Source of the DNA: Armatimonadetes bacterium UBA5419
GTDB lineage: Bacteria; Armatimonadota; UBA10988
Direction: 5' to 3'
Length of the DNA: 43,361 bases
Assembly: GCA_002409445.1 (NCBI GenBank)
Contig: DHNJ01000265.1
Span: 1-43,361, forward strand
Below the pieces are notes generated by a model. The model searched no databases and had not been told where the DNA came from. It was given only the letters and a program-made list of their open reading frames with translations. A program made the position numbers and the translations under genes. Of the stretch, positions 7,512 through 16,561 are shown one piece after another. Position 1 is the stretch's first letter, and every line of letters begins with the position of its first letter.

Positions 7512-9773
7512 ATGATCGCAATACCCCTGCTGCTGCTGACCGGGATCAACGCGCCGACAGCAGTCCCGCTGGCCGATTTCCACGCGATCTACGTTGACCA
7601 GCAGGCGCCGGCCGTTGACCACAACGCGGCGGCCGAACTGCGCACCTACATTGAGCGGATGGGCGGGCCGGCGCTGCCGATCGTCACCGCCGAGGCCGAG
7701 CCGCTGACCGCTGGGCCGGTCATCTTTGTCGGCGATTCGGCCGCGCGTGCGCGGCGCGCACCGGGGGTCACCCTCGATGGTCTCGGCGTCGACGGAATCG
7801 TCCGCCAGACGGTCGAGCGCGACCTGGTGCTCTGGGGCGTCGCGCCGCGCGGCACGCTGTACGCGGTCTACAGCTTCCTGGAGGACGTCCTCGGCGTGCG
7901 CTGGTGGACCAGCACCGAGGAGACCGTGCCGAACCGCACCGGCTTCATCGTCCCGGTGCAGGCGCACCGCTATGCGCCCGCGCTGCGCATGCGCGAGTCG
8001 TTCTACAGCGACGCCGCCGACGTGCGGTTCGCGCCGCGGCTGCGCGTGAACGGCCACTTCGCCCGCATGGGCCCGGAGTGGGGCGGGCACGACGGCATCA
8101 TCGGCTTCTGCCACACGTTCTACCAGTTCCTGCCGCCGGACCAATACTTCGCCGACCACCCCGAGTGGTACAGCCTGCGCAACGGCGTGCGGACCACGGA
8201 CGGCGCTCAGCTGTGCTGCACGAATCCGGAGATGCAGGCGGAGATGACCCGCGTCGTGCTCGACCGCATCGCGAAGAGCAACGGCGAGAGCGTCATCTCG
8301 GTCAGCCACAACGACTGGCACGGCTGGTGCGAGTGCGCGAACTGCACCGCGGTGCTCGAACGCGAGGGCTCGCAGGCCGGGCCGCTGCTGGAGTTGGTCA
8401 ACACGGTGGCCCGCGCGGTCGCCGCCGAGTACCCAGACATCCTGGTCGAGACGCTGGCCTACCACCAGACGCGCAAGCCGCCCGCGACCGCGCGGCCCGA
8501 GCCGAACGTCCTGATCCGCCTCTGCAGCATCGAGTGCGACTTTGGCCAGACGCTGGAGCACGGCGAGCGCAATGCCGACTTCGCCGACGACATCCGCGGC
8601 TGGAGCACCATCGCCCCGCAGCTGTTCATCTGGAACTACGTCACCAACTTCTCCAACTACCTGCTGCCGCACCCGAACCTGACCGCGCTGGGGCCGGACA
8701 TCGACTTCTTCGTCCGCCACGGGGCCGTCGGCCTCTTCGAGCAGGGCGACTTCGGCTCTACCACGGGCGACTTCATCCGCCTGCGCGCGTGGCTGCTGGC
8801 GCATCAGATGTGGGACCCGTCGCGCGACCAAGCGGCGCTTGTCCGCGAGTTCCTCGATGGCTACTACGGTGCTGCGGGTGCGCCACTGGCCGAGTATCTA
8901 GCGCTGCGGGAGACCGCGCGCGAGGAGGCGGGTATAGCGCTGCGCTGCTATCGCACCGCGGCGGGCGACTGGTTCGATCTCGATAGCCTGATCGAAGCCG
9001 ACCGCCTGTTCGACGCGGCGGAGGCGGCCGCCGCCCATGACGCCGTGCTACTTGCGCGGGTACAGCGGGAGCGGTTGCCGCTGGAGCTGGTCTGGCTACA
9101 GGAGGACCGGCGGCTGCGGCGCGAAGCGGCAGCGCGTGGGATCGCCTGGCCGGGGCCGGCCGACTCCCTGTCCGCGGCCCGGGCCTGGCAGGCGGCCAGC
9201 CTTGCGGCCAACGTCGGCAACTTCGGTGAGGGGCGTCCCTTCGGCCCGTTCGGCGAGTCGGTCGTCGCGCGGTTCGAGAAGATCTCACCGCCGCCGGGCT
9301 ACGAGCACCGGCCGGATGATTGGGTGGCCTGGCAGGACGGCGCGTTCACGCTGCACGGGCTAGGCTGGTGGGTGACCCACGTTGACGACGCCGCCGCGAC
9401 CGACGGCCGCGCGGCGCGCATGCCCGGCGACCACACCCAGTGGGCCGTCCAGGTGCCAATTGGCGCAGAGCTCGGCGGCGGCCGTTGGCAGGTGTTCCTA
9501 GCGGTGCGCGGCGCTGGTAAGGACGGGGCACCTGCCGACCAGTCCATCGGACGCGTCGGCATCTATGACAGCGAGCAGCAGCGCGACATCGTCTCACTGC
9601 CTCTCCGGTTGTCGGACATTGGCGGCGAAGGCTACCACCAGATCGACCTCGGCACCATTGCGCTGACGCCGACGATGACCTTCTGGGCAGCCCCGGTCAA
9701 CGATCCTGACTACGTCGAAGGCCTCTACGTGGACCGGCTCTACGCGCTTGTCGCCACGGACGATGACGGGTAA
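7512..9773 (+). CDS. Secreted DUF4838 domain protein, copy 2
   Basis: A 753-residue tandem paralog of the preceding gene, colinear over its whole length. A hydrophobic leader (IAIPLLLLTGINA) precedes the N-terminal alpha/beta domain (AAAELRTYIERM, PRGTLYAVYSFLEDVLGVRWW). The barrel-like centre repeats ESFYSDA, NGHF, FCHTFYQFLPP, SVSHNDWHGWCECANC (C273, C275, C278), RLCSIECDFGQTL, WNYVTNF and GLFEQGDFGS. The C-terminal beta domain matches copy 1 (DHTQWAVQVPIGAEL, YVDRLYALV). Two ATGs lie six bases apart (7506, 7512); GGAG is 1 nt from the first and 7 nt from the second, so 7512 is used. Retention of both copies with clear divergence suggests related but different substrates. Function is otherwise unknown. 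Confidence 0.87.
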   Translation: MIAIPLLLLTGINAPTAVPLADFHAIYVDQQAPAVDHNAAAELRTYIERMGGPALPIVTAEAEPLTAGPVIFVGDSAARARRAPGVTLDGLGVDGIVRQTVERDLVLWGVAPRGTLYAVYSFLEDVLGVRWWTSTEETVPNRTGFIVPVQAHRYAPALRMRESFYSDAADVRFAPRLRVNGHFARMGPEWGGHDGIIGFCHTFYQFLPPDQYFADHPEWYSLRNGVRTTDGAQLCCTNPEMQAEMTRVVLDRIAKSNGESVISVSHNDWHGWCECANCTAVLEREGSQAGPLLELVNTVARAVAAEYPDILVETLAYHQTRKPPATARPEPNVLIRLCSIECDFGQTLEHGERNADFADDIRGWSTIAPQLFIWNYVTNFSNYLLPHPNLTALGPDIDFFVRHGAVGLFEQGDFGSTTGDFIRLRAWLLAHQMWDPSRDQAALVREFLDGYYGAAGAPLAEYLALRETAREEAGIALRCYRTAAGDWFDLDSLIEADRLFDAAEAAAAHDAVLLARVQRERLPLELVWLQEDRRLRREAAARGIAWPGPADSLSAARAWQAASLAANVGNFGEGRPFGPFGESVVARFEKISPPPGYEHRPDDWVAWQDGAFTLHGLGWWVTHVDDAAATDGRAARMPGDHTQWAVQVPIGAELGGGRWQVFLAVRGAGKDGAPADQSIGRVGIYDSEQQRDIVSLPLRLSDIGGEGYHQIDLGTIALTPTMTFWAAPVNDPDYVEGLYVDRLYALVATDDDG

Positions 9774-9798
9774 CCTGCCCACAGAAGGAGACTGACGA

Positions 9799-10752
9799 AT
9801 GCGATTCGCCAACCATATCCGCCGCGCCGGCTTGCTGGCGCTGGCGCTCCTCCTGGCCACCGGCGCGCTGGCCCAGAACAAGTTCACGATTGCCGTCCTA
9901 CCGGATGTGCAGGGCGAGACGAACGATCAGCGACTGACCCAGCGCTTCGAATGGCTAGCCCAGAACCAGGCCGACTTGAACCTGCGCATGGTCCTGCAGG
10001 TCGGCGACCTGATGAACTTCAATGACGAGCGCCAGTACGTCCACCAGAGCAAGGCGTACGAGGTGCTGGACCGGGCGGTCATCCCGTTCGCCAACGCCCT
10101 GGGCAACCACGACACCGCGGCGGTCCTCCACGACGGCGGCAGCGCCGCGCCGGGCAACGTGAACCTGAACCTGCGCAACACCGAGAAGTTCAACCGCAAC
10201 TGGCCGATCAGCCGCTTCGTCAACTACGTCGGCTCCTACGAGCCCGGCAAGATCGAGAACAGCTACCACCTGTTTCGCGCGGGCGGCCTCAAGTGGGGTG
10301 TGTTGGCGCTCGAACTGTGGCCGCGCACGCCGGTCATCGAGTGGGCCAAGCAGGTCGTCGACCAGCACCCAGACGTGAACTGGATCGTCCTCACGCACTC
10401 ATATCTGGAGGGCAACAGTCAGTTGGTCCAGAACAACGGCGGCTACGGCGACAACAGCCCGCAGTTCCTGTTCGACCAGCTGATCAAGCCGTCGGCCAAC
10501 ATCCAGATGGTCTTCAGCGGTCACACCGGCCGCCACGGCTACCTGGAGCAGACGACCGATCCCGGGACGAAGGTGCATGCATTCCTGCAGTGCTACCACG
10601 ACAACGAGACCAACCCGACCCGCCTGGTGACCATCGACACCGAGGCGCGCACGTTGGAGACGTGGGTCTACGCACCGAACACCGACGAGCGGCGTGATGA
10701 CGGCTCGGCGCGCACGGTCAATGGGCTGAACCTGGTCAAGCCGGCCGACTAG
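9799..10752 (+). CDS. Secreted calcineurin-like metallophosphoesterase
   Basis: A 317-residue exported phosphoesterase. The signal peptide is clear: RHIRR-type basic start, LLALALLLATGALA, cleavage before QNK. Metal-binding motifs follow in the usual order: D36 in LPDVQ (Gln in place of the common His of DxH), GD at 69-70 in QVGDLMN, GNHD at 102-105, LTHSYLEG and SGHTGRHG. It is the third gene of the DUF4838 operon (25 nt after copy 2, AGGAG 8 nt before the ATG). Substrate cannot be told; phosphorylated or sulphated glycan or lipid substrates are possible given the neighbours. It ends only 3 nt from the stop of the convergent aminotransferase gene. Confidence 0.9.
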   Translation: MRFANHIRRAGLLALALLLATGALAQNKFTIAVLPDVQGETNDQRLTQRFEWLAQNQADLNLRMVLQVGDLMNFNDERQYVHQSKAYEVLDRAVIPFANALGNHDTAAVLHDGGSAAPGNVNLNLRNTEKFNRNWPISRFVNYVGSYEPGKIENSYHLFRAGGLKWGVLALELWPRTPVIEWAKQVVDQHPDVNWIVLTHSYLEGNSQLVQNNGGYGDNSPQFLFDQLIKPSANIQMVFSGHTGRHGYLEQTTDPGTKVHAFLQCYHDNETNPTRLVTIDTEARTLETWVYAPNTDERRDDGSARTVNGLNLVKPAD

Positions 10753-10755
10753 GCG

Positions 10756-11997
10756 CTACCAGGCCCAGGTCGCAATCTTCGCGCAGGCCTCGGCGATCTG
10801 GTCGATGTCCTCGTCCGTGTACAGTTCGTGGATGGGGATGACGACCATCTCGTCGAGCGCCTCCACGCACCCGGGGCAGTACTCCTCGTCGTAGCGCAGC
10901 GGCTCGCCGTCGCGCAGGGTGAAGGGGTAGTTGCTGGTGCCGTAGACCTGCTGGCGGCGGATCGCCTCGTACATGAAGATCGGCTTACCGATGTACTGGT
11001 AGCCGCAGGCCACGCCTTCGGCCCGCAGCGCCTCGGCCACTTTGGGTGCGGGGACGGCTGCCTCCTCGGCGACGACGCGTAGGACATACATCCAGTAGGT
11101 GCAGCGGTCGCCCTCGCGCACCACCTGGGGGTAGAAGCCGGGCAGGCCCGCCAACTTGGCGTTCAGCCGGTCGCCGAGGAACGCCCGCCGGGCGCAGAGC
11201 GCCTCGAGGCCGGGCAGCTGCGACAGCGCAACGGCCGCCTGTAGCTCGGTCAGGTGGTAGTTGTAGCCGAACTGTAGATAGTTGCGCGCGCCGAGCGACG
11301 AGTAGTGCGGGCCGCCCTTGTGGGGGAAGATGCTCAAGATCTCCTGCAGCACCGGGTCGTTGGTCACCGTCAAGCCGCCCTGGCCGCTGATCAGGTGCTT
11401 GCTTTGCTGGAGCGAGAAGCAGCCGATATCGCCCAGCGTGCCGACCTTCTCGCCCTGCCACAGCGCCCCGTACGCTTGCGCGCAGTCCTCGACCAGCAGG
11501 AGCCCGTGGCGGGCGGCAACATCGCGCAGGGCAGCCATGTCGGCGGGGTTGCCGGCCAGGTGGACGGGCATGATCGCGCGTGTGCGCGCGGTGACCCGCT
11601 GCTCCGCGCTGACCGGGTCCATATTGTAAGTCTCGGGCAAGATGTCGGCGAAGACGGGGATCGCGTTCTGGGCGAGGACGGGGATGACCGTACCCATGTC
11701 CGTGATGGGCGCACAAATGACCTCATCACCTGGTTCGAGTTGGAGTGCGCCAAGTGCGGTGTGGATCGCCGCGGTACCGGAGCTCGAGGCGGTGCAGAAC
11801 TTGACCCCAAGCCAGTCGGCAAACTCGGCCTCGAGCCGGTCCACATACTTGCCGCCAACCCGCGTCAGCTGGCCGGTCGCGCAGATGTCGGCCAGGTACT
11901 CGAGCGCCGCGGGGCCGAGAGCGCGGTTCGGGTTGTGCAGGGGCTCCGTGCGGACGGGTGTGCCACCCAGCAGAGCGGGCTTGTTGGGGCTGTTCAC
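10756..11997 (-). CDS. DegT/DnrJ/EryC1/StrS family aminotransferase
   Basis: A PLP-dependent fold-type I aminotransferase of 413 residues. The family usually aminates keto-sugars or cyclitols bound to nucleotides, or acts in antibiotic-type pathways. Signatures are ALLGGTPVR at the N-terminus, SSSGTAAIHTAL (PLP phosphate contact), LVEDCAQAYGA (Asp pairing with the PLP nitrogen) and SLQQSKHLISGQGG with the PLP lysine K200. The start is a GTG whose last bases form the TGA stop of the upstream gene (GTGA overlap), with AGGAG 7-8 nt before it; longer in-frame starts would run into the upstream gene. The coupling implies co-expression with the ceramidase-family protein. The substrate is not visible in the sequence, and no nucleotide-sugar genes are nearby. 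Confidence 0.92.
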   Translation of the reverse strand: MNSPNKPALLGGTPVRTEPLHNPNRALGPAALEYLADICATGQLTRVGGKYVDRLEAEFADWLGVKFCTASSSGTAAIHTALGALQLEPGDEVICAPITDMGTVIPVLAQNAIPVFADILPETYNMDPVSAEQRVTARTRAIMPVHLAGNPADMAALRDVAARHGLLLVEDCAQAYGALWQGEKVGTLGDIGCFSLQQSKHLISGQGGLTVTNDPVLQEILSIFPHKGGPHYSSLGARNYLQFGYNYHLTELQAAVALSQLPGLEALCARRAFLGDRLNAKLAGLPGFYPQVVREGDRCTYWMYVLRVVAEEAAVPAPKVAEALRAEGVACGYQYIGKPIFMYEAIRRQQVYGTSNYPFTLRDGEPLRYDEEYCPGCVEALDEMVVIPIHELYTDEDIDQIAEACAKIATWAW

Positions 11998-13373
11998 GAG
12001 GCTTCTCCTGTCTGCCAGACATGGCTGGCCAGCTCGGTCGCCGCGGCGGCGATCGCATTGGTGCCGCCCGGCCCGACACGGGTCCAGGGCCCAAGGTCCG
12101 GCTCGTAGCCACCCTCGGCCCAAGCTTCGTCGACCATCAGGTAGCCCTGGTAGCCGTTCGAGTAGGCGGAGACGAAGGTGACCTCCGCCGGCGAGGCGGC
12201 CTTCAGGTCGAGGCCGTACTGGCAGAACAGCTCGCCCTCGACGGCGATGATCAGCACCTCACCGAGCCGCAGTGCCTGAACCTCAACGGCCACCGGCCCG
12301 CGGCCCAGGTCGATCAGGCGGCAGAGCTCGTGGAGCCGGCGGAACTCGCCGATCAGGGGTGCGCGGTCGGCCTCGGGCGCGGCGGCGATCGCCGCGCGCG
12401 TGGCGTCCCGGCGGGCGTGGAGGTCGGGGTCGGTGGGCAGGTCGCGGCGCGGCAACTGGAGGGTCGCGCGGGCGGCGCCGATCGACGGAGACATGTCGCG
12501 CACGGGCGGCCGCGAGACACCTTCGCGAACATCGAGCAGCGCGAGCTGCCGGACGATCTCACCGCCCAGGGTCCGCCCGTAGACGGCCACGTCGTGGAAG
12601 CCGGTCGTCCGGCGGACCGCGCCGACGTCGCCACAGGCACCCTGGAGGAACAGGCAGGCATCTAGCCCGAGCGCAGACTCGGCCAAGCCGCACGCCACGC
12701 CGGGATAGTCGGCCGAGACCAGCGGCTGCACCTGGACGACGGATGGGTGGCAGCAGTAGCCGCTGATCGCGCCGGCCCCACGCTCGCCGAACGCATAGAG
12801 CAGCGGCACCGCCTCGTCGCGCGGCTCGCGCAGCACCTCGGCGTCATCATCCGGGCGCGTGCGGCCATCGGCCATGCCACCCGAGCGCAACAGCGTGCGG
12901 CGGTTCCAGGCGATGCCCGGCGCGCGGCCCTCGGCACAGCGCCAGGTCATCGGCTCACGCCGCGCCCAGGCCTGCTCCACCGTGGCCACCACCTGCGTGA
13001 GCAGCGCCTCGAGGTAGGCCGCGGCGCCGGGGAACTCACCGACCAAGTCGTGGATGTCCGTGGTCTGTGGCGTGGAGTGCGCATGGGTTGTAGAGACCAA
13101 GATCGCCTGGGGCCGCAGGCCGCAGCGCTCATGGATGCGGACGCGCACCTCCTCGATCAGGTCGCGGTCGGGGCCGAGCAGCGTCCGGCTGAGACCCAGG
13201 GCGTCCAGCGCGACGACCGCCGCCGCGGTCTGGCCGATGTCGAATACGGCGGCGCGTGCCTTTAGGCGGTCATGAATGCCCTCGAACGGAGTTTGGCGCG
13301 GGTAGAAGCTCAGGTATGGCACGCTTAGGGGCGGCGTGATGTCCGTTTGCGCGAAACCAGCCAGGAGCGCCAT
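11994..13373 (-). CDS. Neutral/alkaline ceramidase-family protein (N-terminal domain only)
   Basis: A 459-residue protein related to the N-terminal metal-binding domain of neutral ceramidases. Visible features are FAQTDITPP at the start, a Zn pair in STTHAHSTPQT (H97, H99), GYCCHPSVV, VEGELFCQYG and SAYSNGYQGYL, corresponding to the known His/Glu/Tyr ligands. The catalytic serine motif of true ceramidases (GDxSPN) reads GACGDVGAV here, so the nucleophile Ser is replaced by Gly. The C-terminal immunoglobulin-like domain is absent and there is no signal peptide. A hydrolytic role on ceramide is therefore doubtful; an amide or ester hydrolase with water activated by zinc is one alternative. The start has GGGAGG 6 nt upstream. 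It overlaps the aminotransferase by 4 nt. Confidence 0.85.
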   Translation of the reverse strand: MALLAGFAQTDITPPLSVPYLSFYPRQTPFEGIHDRLKARAAVFDIGQTAAAVVALDALGLSRTLLGPDRDLIEEVRVRIHERCGLRPQAILVSTTHAHSTPQTTDIHDLVGEFPGAAAYLEALLTQVVATVEQAWARREPMTWRCAEGRAPGIAWNRRTLLRSGGMADGRTRPDDDAEVLREPRDEAVPLLYAFGERGAGAISGYCCHPSVVQVQPLVSADYPGVACGLAESALGLDACLFLQGACGDVGAVRRTTGFHDVAVYGRTLGGEIVRQLALLDVREGVSRPPVRDMSPSIGAARATLQLPRRDLPTDPDLHARRDATRAAIAAAPEADRAPLIGEFRRLHELCRLIDLGRGPVAVEVQALRLGEVLIIAVEGELFCQYGLDLKAASPAEVTFVSAYSNGYQGYLMVDEAWAEGGYEPDLGPWTRVGPGGTNAIAAAATELASHVWQTGEAS

Positions 13374-13453
13374 GCTTGTCCTCCCGGCGTGAGTATTCCT
13401 GCCCCCTCAGACGGTTCCTGCATGTAGTAGAGTAGAGGTATCCGGAGGCTCCG

Positions 13454-13738
13454 ATGGATGGATGGGCTGTAGTCGTGGTCTGCGCGGACCAGCATCAAGC
13501 ATTCCTGGTCGCCTCCCTGCTGCGGAGTGCTGGTCTGATGGCACGGGTCGATGCTAGCGACACCGCCGGCTGGCAGCCGTTCCTGACAATCGACAGTGGT
13601 GGCTACCGCGTCGTGGTCCCCGACGACCAGGCCGAAGAGGCCAACCGGATCGTGGCCTCACTGCCCGAGGACGACCCGGAAGCCGCCGAGGACGAGGCTG
13701 GGGACGACGAGGCGGAGTGGGACGACGGTCCGGAGTAG
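13454..13738 (+). CDS. DUF2007-type small signal-transducing-like protein
   Basis: A 94-residue acidic protein. The first 70 residues match the DUF2007 pattern: VVVVCADQHQAFLVASLLRSAGL (beta-alpha unit sensing position), then YRVVVPDDQAEEANRIVASL. The family is GlnB-like in fold and its role is not established. The last 25 residues are nearly all Glu/Asp (PEDDPEAAEDEAGDDEAEW), a disordered tail. GGAGG lies 5 nt before the ATG. It is divergent from the ceramidase-family gene, and the TolB-like gene follows after 40 nt, likely in one transcript. Confidence 0.75.
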   Translation: MDGWAVVVVCADQHQAFLVASLLRSAGLMARVDASDTAGWQPFLTIDSGGYRVVVPDDQAEEANRIVASLPEDDPEAAEDEAGDDEAEWDDGPE

Positions 13739-13778
13739 TCGCGCGGCGCGCAGCCGTTGAGGCGAGAGGCGGACAGCC

Positions 13779-14669
13779 ATGAAGGTGCTGATCGCGCTGG
13801 GTGCGCTAGTCTTCGTGCTCAACTTCCTCATCTGGCTGACCGATCGGCCCGTGACCATGCCGATGTTCTCCGTCTCCCCCGACGAGAAATACATCGCCTT
13901 CGACGCGGTCAGACGTGGCAAGAGTGGTGTCTACGTCTGGGACGTCGAGCGCCAGACGACCAGGTACCTCGGCCTCGGCTCGGCCCCGGCCTGGGTGCCG
14001 CAGCGCGACGAGGTCATCGTGGTCCGCGACGCCGGGCTGACCGCCATCAAGCTCGACGGCTCGGGCGAGCGACAGCTGACCGACGGGCAGAGCGCGCACG
14101 ACTATCTGCCGAGCGTCGATGCCGCCGGCGAGTGGGTGCTGTTCCGCCGCTCCACCCGCTACCACGCGCCGATTTGGACCGCGCAGGACGCCTGGCGCAT
14201 GCCGGTAGCCGGTGGTATGCCCGAACAGGTAACGCATGAGTCGGTCGCCTACGGCATGTCGCCGCGAATCTTCCCCGATGGCGAACGTCTGGCGTACGTC
14301 AACAGCTCGCCCGACAAGACCACCATCCACGTCTACGTCGCCGACATGAGCGGCAAGACCCTCTCCTCGTTCCATGGCCGTGATCCGTGCCCGTCACCGT
14401 CGGGTGACCTGATGACCTACCTCACCAGCGAGGGATTGCTGGTCTCCGACCTGCAGGGCACCGACCCACGCTTGCTGATCGCCGAGATTCAGTACCAGTA
14501 CGTGCCCTGGAACCCCATCTTCAGCGCCGACGGGCAGCACATCTACGTGCGCACCGGCTCGCCGGCCGAGATCGGGGTCCTCCAGCGCCTGCGGCCCGAC
14601 GGAACTGAGCTCACCGAAGTGATCTCGGCCGAAGTCTTGCGTCGGCCGTGGTGGTTCCACGAACGGTAA
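13779..14669 (+). CDS. Membrane-anchored TolB/WD40-like beta-propeller protein
   Basis: 296 residues. An N-terminal hydrophobic stretch (LIALGALVFVLNFLIWL) acts as a signal anchor, and no signal-peptidase site follows it. The rest is made of short TolB-type propeller blades, visible as repeated units: SVSPDEKYIAFDA, YVWDVERQTTRYL, SPRIFPDGERLAYVN, HVYVADMSG, NPIFSADGQHIYV and RLRPDGTELT. Such proteins are periplasmic binding or scaffold modules; no enzyme motif is seen. It probably shares a transcript with the DUF2007 gene. A GC-rich hairpin follows the stop (14675-14699). Confidence 0.8.
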   Translation: MKVLIALGALVFVLNFLIWLTDRPVTMPMFSVSPDEKYIAFDAVRRGKSGVYVWDVERQTTRYLGLGSAPAWVPQRDEVIVVRDAGLTAIKLDGSGERQLTDGQSAHDYLPSVDAAGEWVLFRRSTRYHAPIWTAQDAWRMPVAGGMPEQVTHESVAYGMSPRIFPDGERLAYVNSSPDKTTIHVYVADMSGKTLSSFHGRDPCPSPSGDLMTYLTSEGLLVSDLQGTDPRLLIAEIQYQYVPWNPIFSADGQHIYVRTGSPAEIGVLQRLRPDGTELTEVISAEVLRRPWWFHER

Positions 14670-14674
14670 GCATA

Positions 14675-14699
14675 CTGCGCGGCGGCCGAGCCGCGGCAG
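14675..14699 (+). terminator. Possible terminator hairpin after TolB-like gene
   Basis: CTGC-G-CGGC pairs with GCCG-CG-GCAG around a 6-nt loop, starting 5 nt after the stop codon. There is a small internal mismatch and no T run, so strength is uncertain. Confidence 0.35.
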
Positions 14700-14811
14700 A
14701 ATCGCAGTTAGGGCGCTCACGCTGATGTTTAACGCCAAACACTTCGATAATCAACGGTAAATACTGCCAACCCTGACGCCTACAGCCAGAGAAGAAGATG
14801 CCGCCCACGGC

Positions 14812-14842
14812 TTGCATGACAGAGTTACACTATGGGTACAAT
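14812..14842 (+). promoter_or_regulatory. Possible promoter of pseudopilin gene 1
   Basis: TTGCAT (14812-14817) and TACAAT (14837-14842) are separated by 19 bp, a little longer than ideal. They lie in an unusually AT-rich patch for this genome, 83 nt before the pseudopilin start. TACACT at 14826-14831 is an alternative -10. Confidence 0.35.
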
Positions 14843-14925
14843 ACACCCAAGCGCCTGATGCCGGTCGGGCAGGGCGCGCGAGCATACTGTGGCGGGGTGG
14901 GAGAGACCCTGCGGAGGAGTACACC

Positions 14926-15585
<660 letters not shown>

Positions 15586-15613
15586 TGAGGGCCAGCCAAC
15601 GCTCGGTTCCTTG

Positions 15614-15646
15614 AGCCGGTGGGCCGACTCCTGCCGACCACCGGCT
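15614..15646 (+). terminator. Hairpin terminator after pseudopilin 1
   Basis: A perfect 9-bp stem, AGCCGGTGG (15614-15622) with CCACCGGCT (15638-15646), and a 15-nt loop, 28 nt after the stop codon. No clear T tract follows. Confidence 0.45.
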
Positions 15647-15747
15647 TCGGCCTGTAACGGCAACCCACCAGCCGATCTCCGACAATTCGTAACACGCCCT
15701 TAAGGTGTGGGTGGGCCTCGGTGTGGGCATAGTCTGTATGAGCGCCC

Positions 15748-15777
15748 TTGACCGCCGAGGCGGGAGGCGCCTAAGAT
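15748..15777 (+). promoter_or_regulatory. Promoter of pseudopilin gene 2
   Basis: TTGACC (15748-15753), 18-bp spacer, TAAGAT (15772-15777). Predicted transcription start is near 15784, giving a leader of about 35 nt with a purine-rich ribosome site before the ATG at 15819. Confidence 0.55.
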
Positions 15778-15818
15778 GAGTGCCATCGCGGCGCCGTCCG
15801 CAGGAAAGGAACTGACTC

Positions 15819-16481
15819 ATGGCTTCAACACGCAAACGAGGCTTCACGCTAATCGAGCTGCTGGTCGTCATCGCGATCATCGCTATCTTGGCTGCTATCC
15901 TCTTCCCGGTCTTCGCGCAAGCCCGTGAGAAGGCGCGCGCGACCAGTTGCATGAGCAACATGAAGCAGATCGGCTTGGCGGTCCTCCAGTACAACCAGGA
16001 CTACGATGCCAAGTACATGGCGCTGCCCGGCGACGGTCCTCTGCAGCCCAGCCCGTTCACCGCGACGCCCGCGCTGCCCAACCCCTACGACGGCTTCAAC
16101 CCCTACATGAAGTCAGCACAGATCTGGATCTGCCCGTCGTCGGAAGGCACGCAGAACATCGGCGCGAGCAGCTACCACGTCAACGGTCTCATCTTCACCC
16201 GCAGCGGCCGGCGCGAGACCCGCGTTGAGCGACCCGCCTCAACGATCATGATGCGTGAGACCGGCAACGCCGACAACTACGACGCGTTCTACTGCCGCCC
16301 GTTCCAGAGTGGCTATGAGGACGGTCTGATCGGTGTCAACGGCTTCAAGGCCCTCGCGTTCCACGTCGGGATGACCAACTACCTGTACGCGGACGGCCAC
16401 GTCAAGGCAGCCAGCCCGCAGGCCTACAACGAGGCCATCCAGCCGGGTGCTGCCGGGGCGATGACCATCTGGCCGCAGTAA
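15819..16481 (+). CDS. Type II/IV pseudopilin with H-x9-DG domain, copy 2
   Basis: A 220-residue prepilin-like protein, tandem paralog of the previous gene. It has the canonical cleavage site RKRG/FTLIE, the hydrophobic core LLVVIAIIAILAAILF, then FAQAREKARATSC, SNMKQIGLAVLQYNQDYD, WICPSSEG and the H-x9-DG motif FHVGMTNYLYADGH. The copies differ mainly in the loop after WICPSSEG, around RPFQSGYEDG, and at the extreme C-terminus. AGGAAAGGA precedes the ATG. It has its own promoter and is followed by a strong bidirectional hairpin, so the two pilins can be expressed independently. Likely function: a major or minor pseudopilin; no assembly ATPase or peptidase gene is in the window. Confidence 0.94.
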   Translation: MASTRKRGFTLIELLVVIAIIAILAAILFPVFAQAREKARATSCMSNMKQIGLAVLQYNQDYDAKYMALPGDGPLQPSPFTATPALPNPYDGFNPYMKSAQIWICPSSEGTQNIGASSYHVNGLIFTRSGRRETRVERPASTIMMRETGNADNYDAFYCRPFQSGYEDGLIGVNGFKALAFHVGMTNYLYADGHVKAASPQAYNEAIQPGAAGAMTIWPQ

Positions 16482-16490
16482 ACCCCTGCT

Positions 16491-16545
16491 GACCCCAAGT
16501 CCAAGGAGCCGGCGGCCGGAGGGTCGCCGGCTCCTTGCTTGGGTC
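16491..16545. terminator. Strong bidirectional terminator hairpin
   Basis: A perfect 12-bp stem, AAGGAGCCGGCG (16503-16514) with CGCCGGCTCCTT (16525-16536), and a 10-nt loop. It extends outward by GACCC-AAG (16491-16499, one bulged C) pairing with CTTGGGTC (16538-16545). It lies between the convergent pseudopilin 2 and heparinase genes and can serve both. Confidence 0.75.
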
Positions 16546-16561
16546 AGTTCCGCCCGGTGGA

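Noticed and set aside
7392..8831. 479-codon minus-strand open frame inside DUF4838 copy 2
   Set aside because: Antisense to a conserved protein, with no motif and a Val/Arg/Asp bias.
13374..13453. Promoter in the gap between ceramidase-family and DUF2007 genes
   Set aside because: Several TAG-rich hexamers are present but no spaced -35 could be found on either strand.
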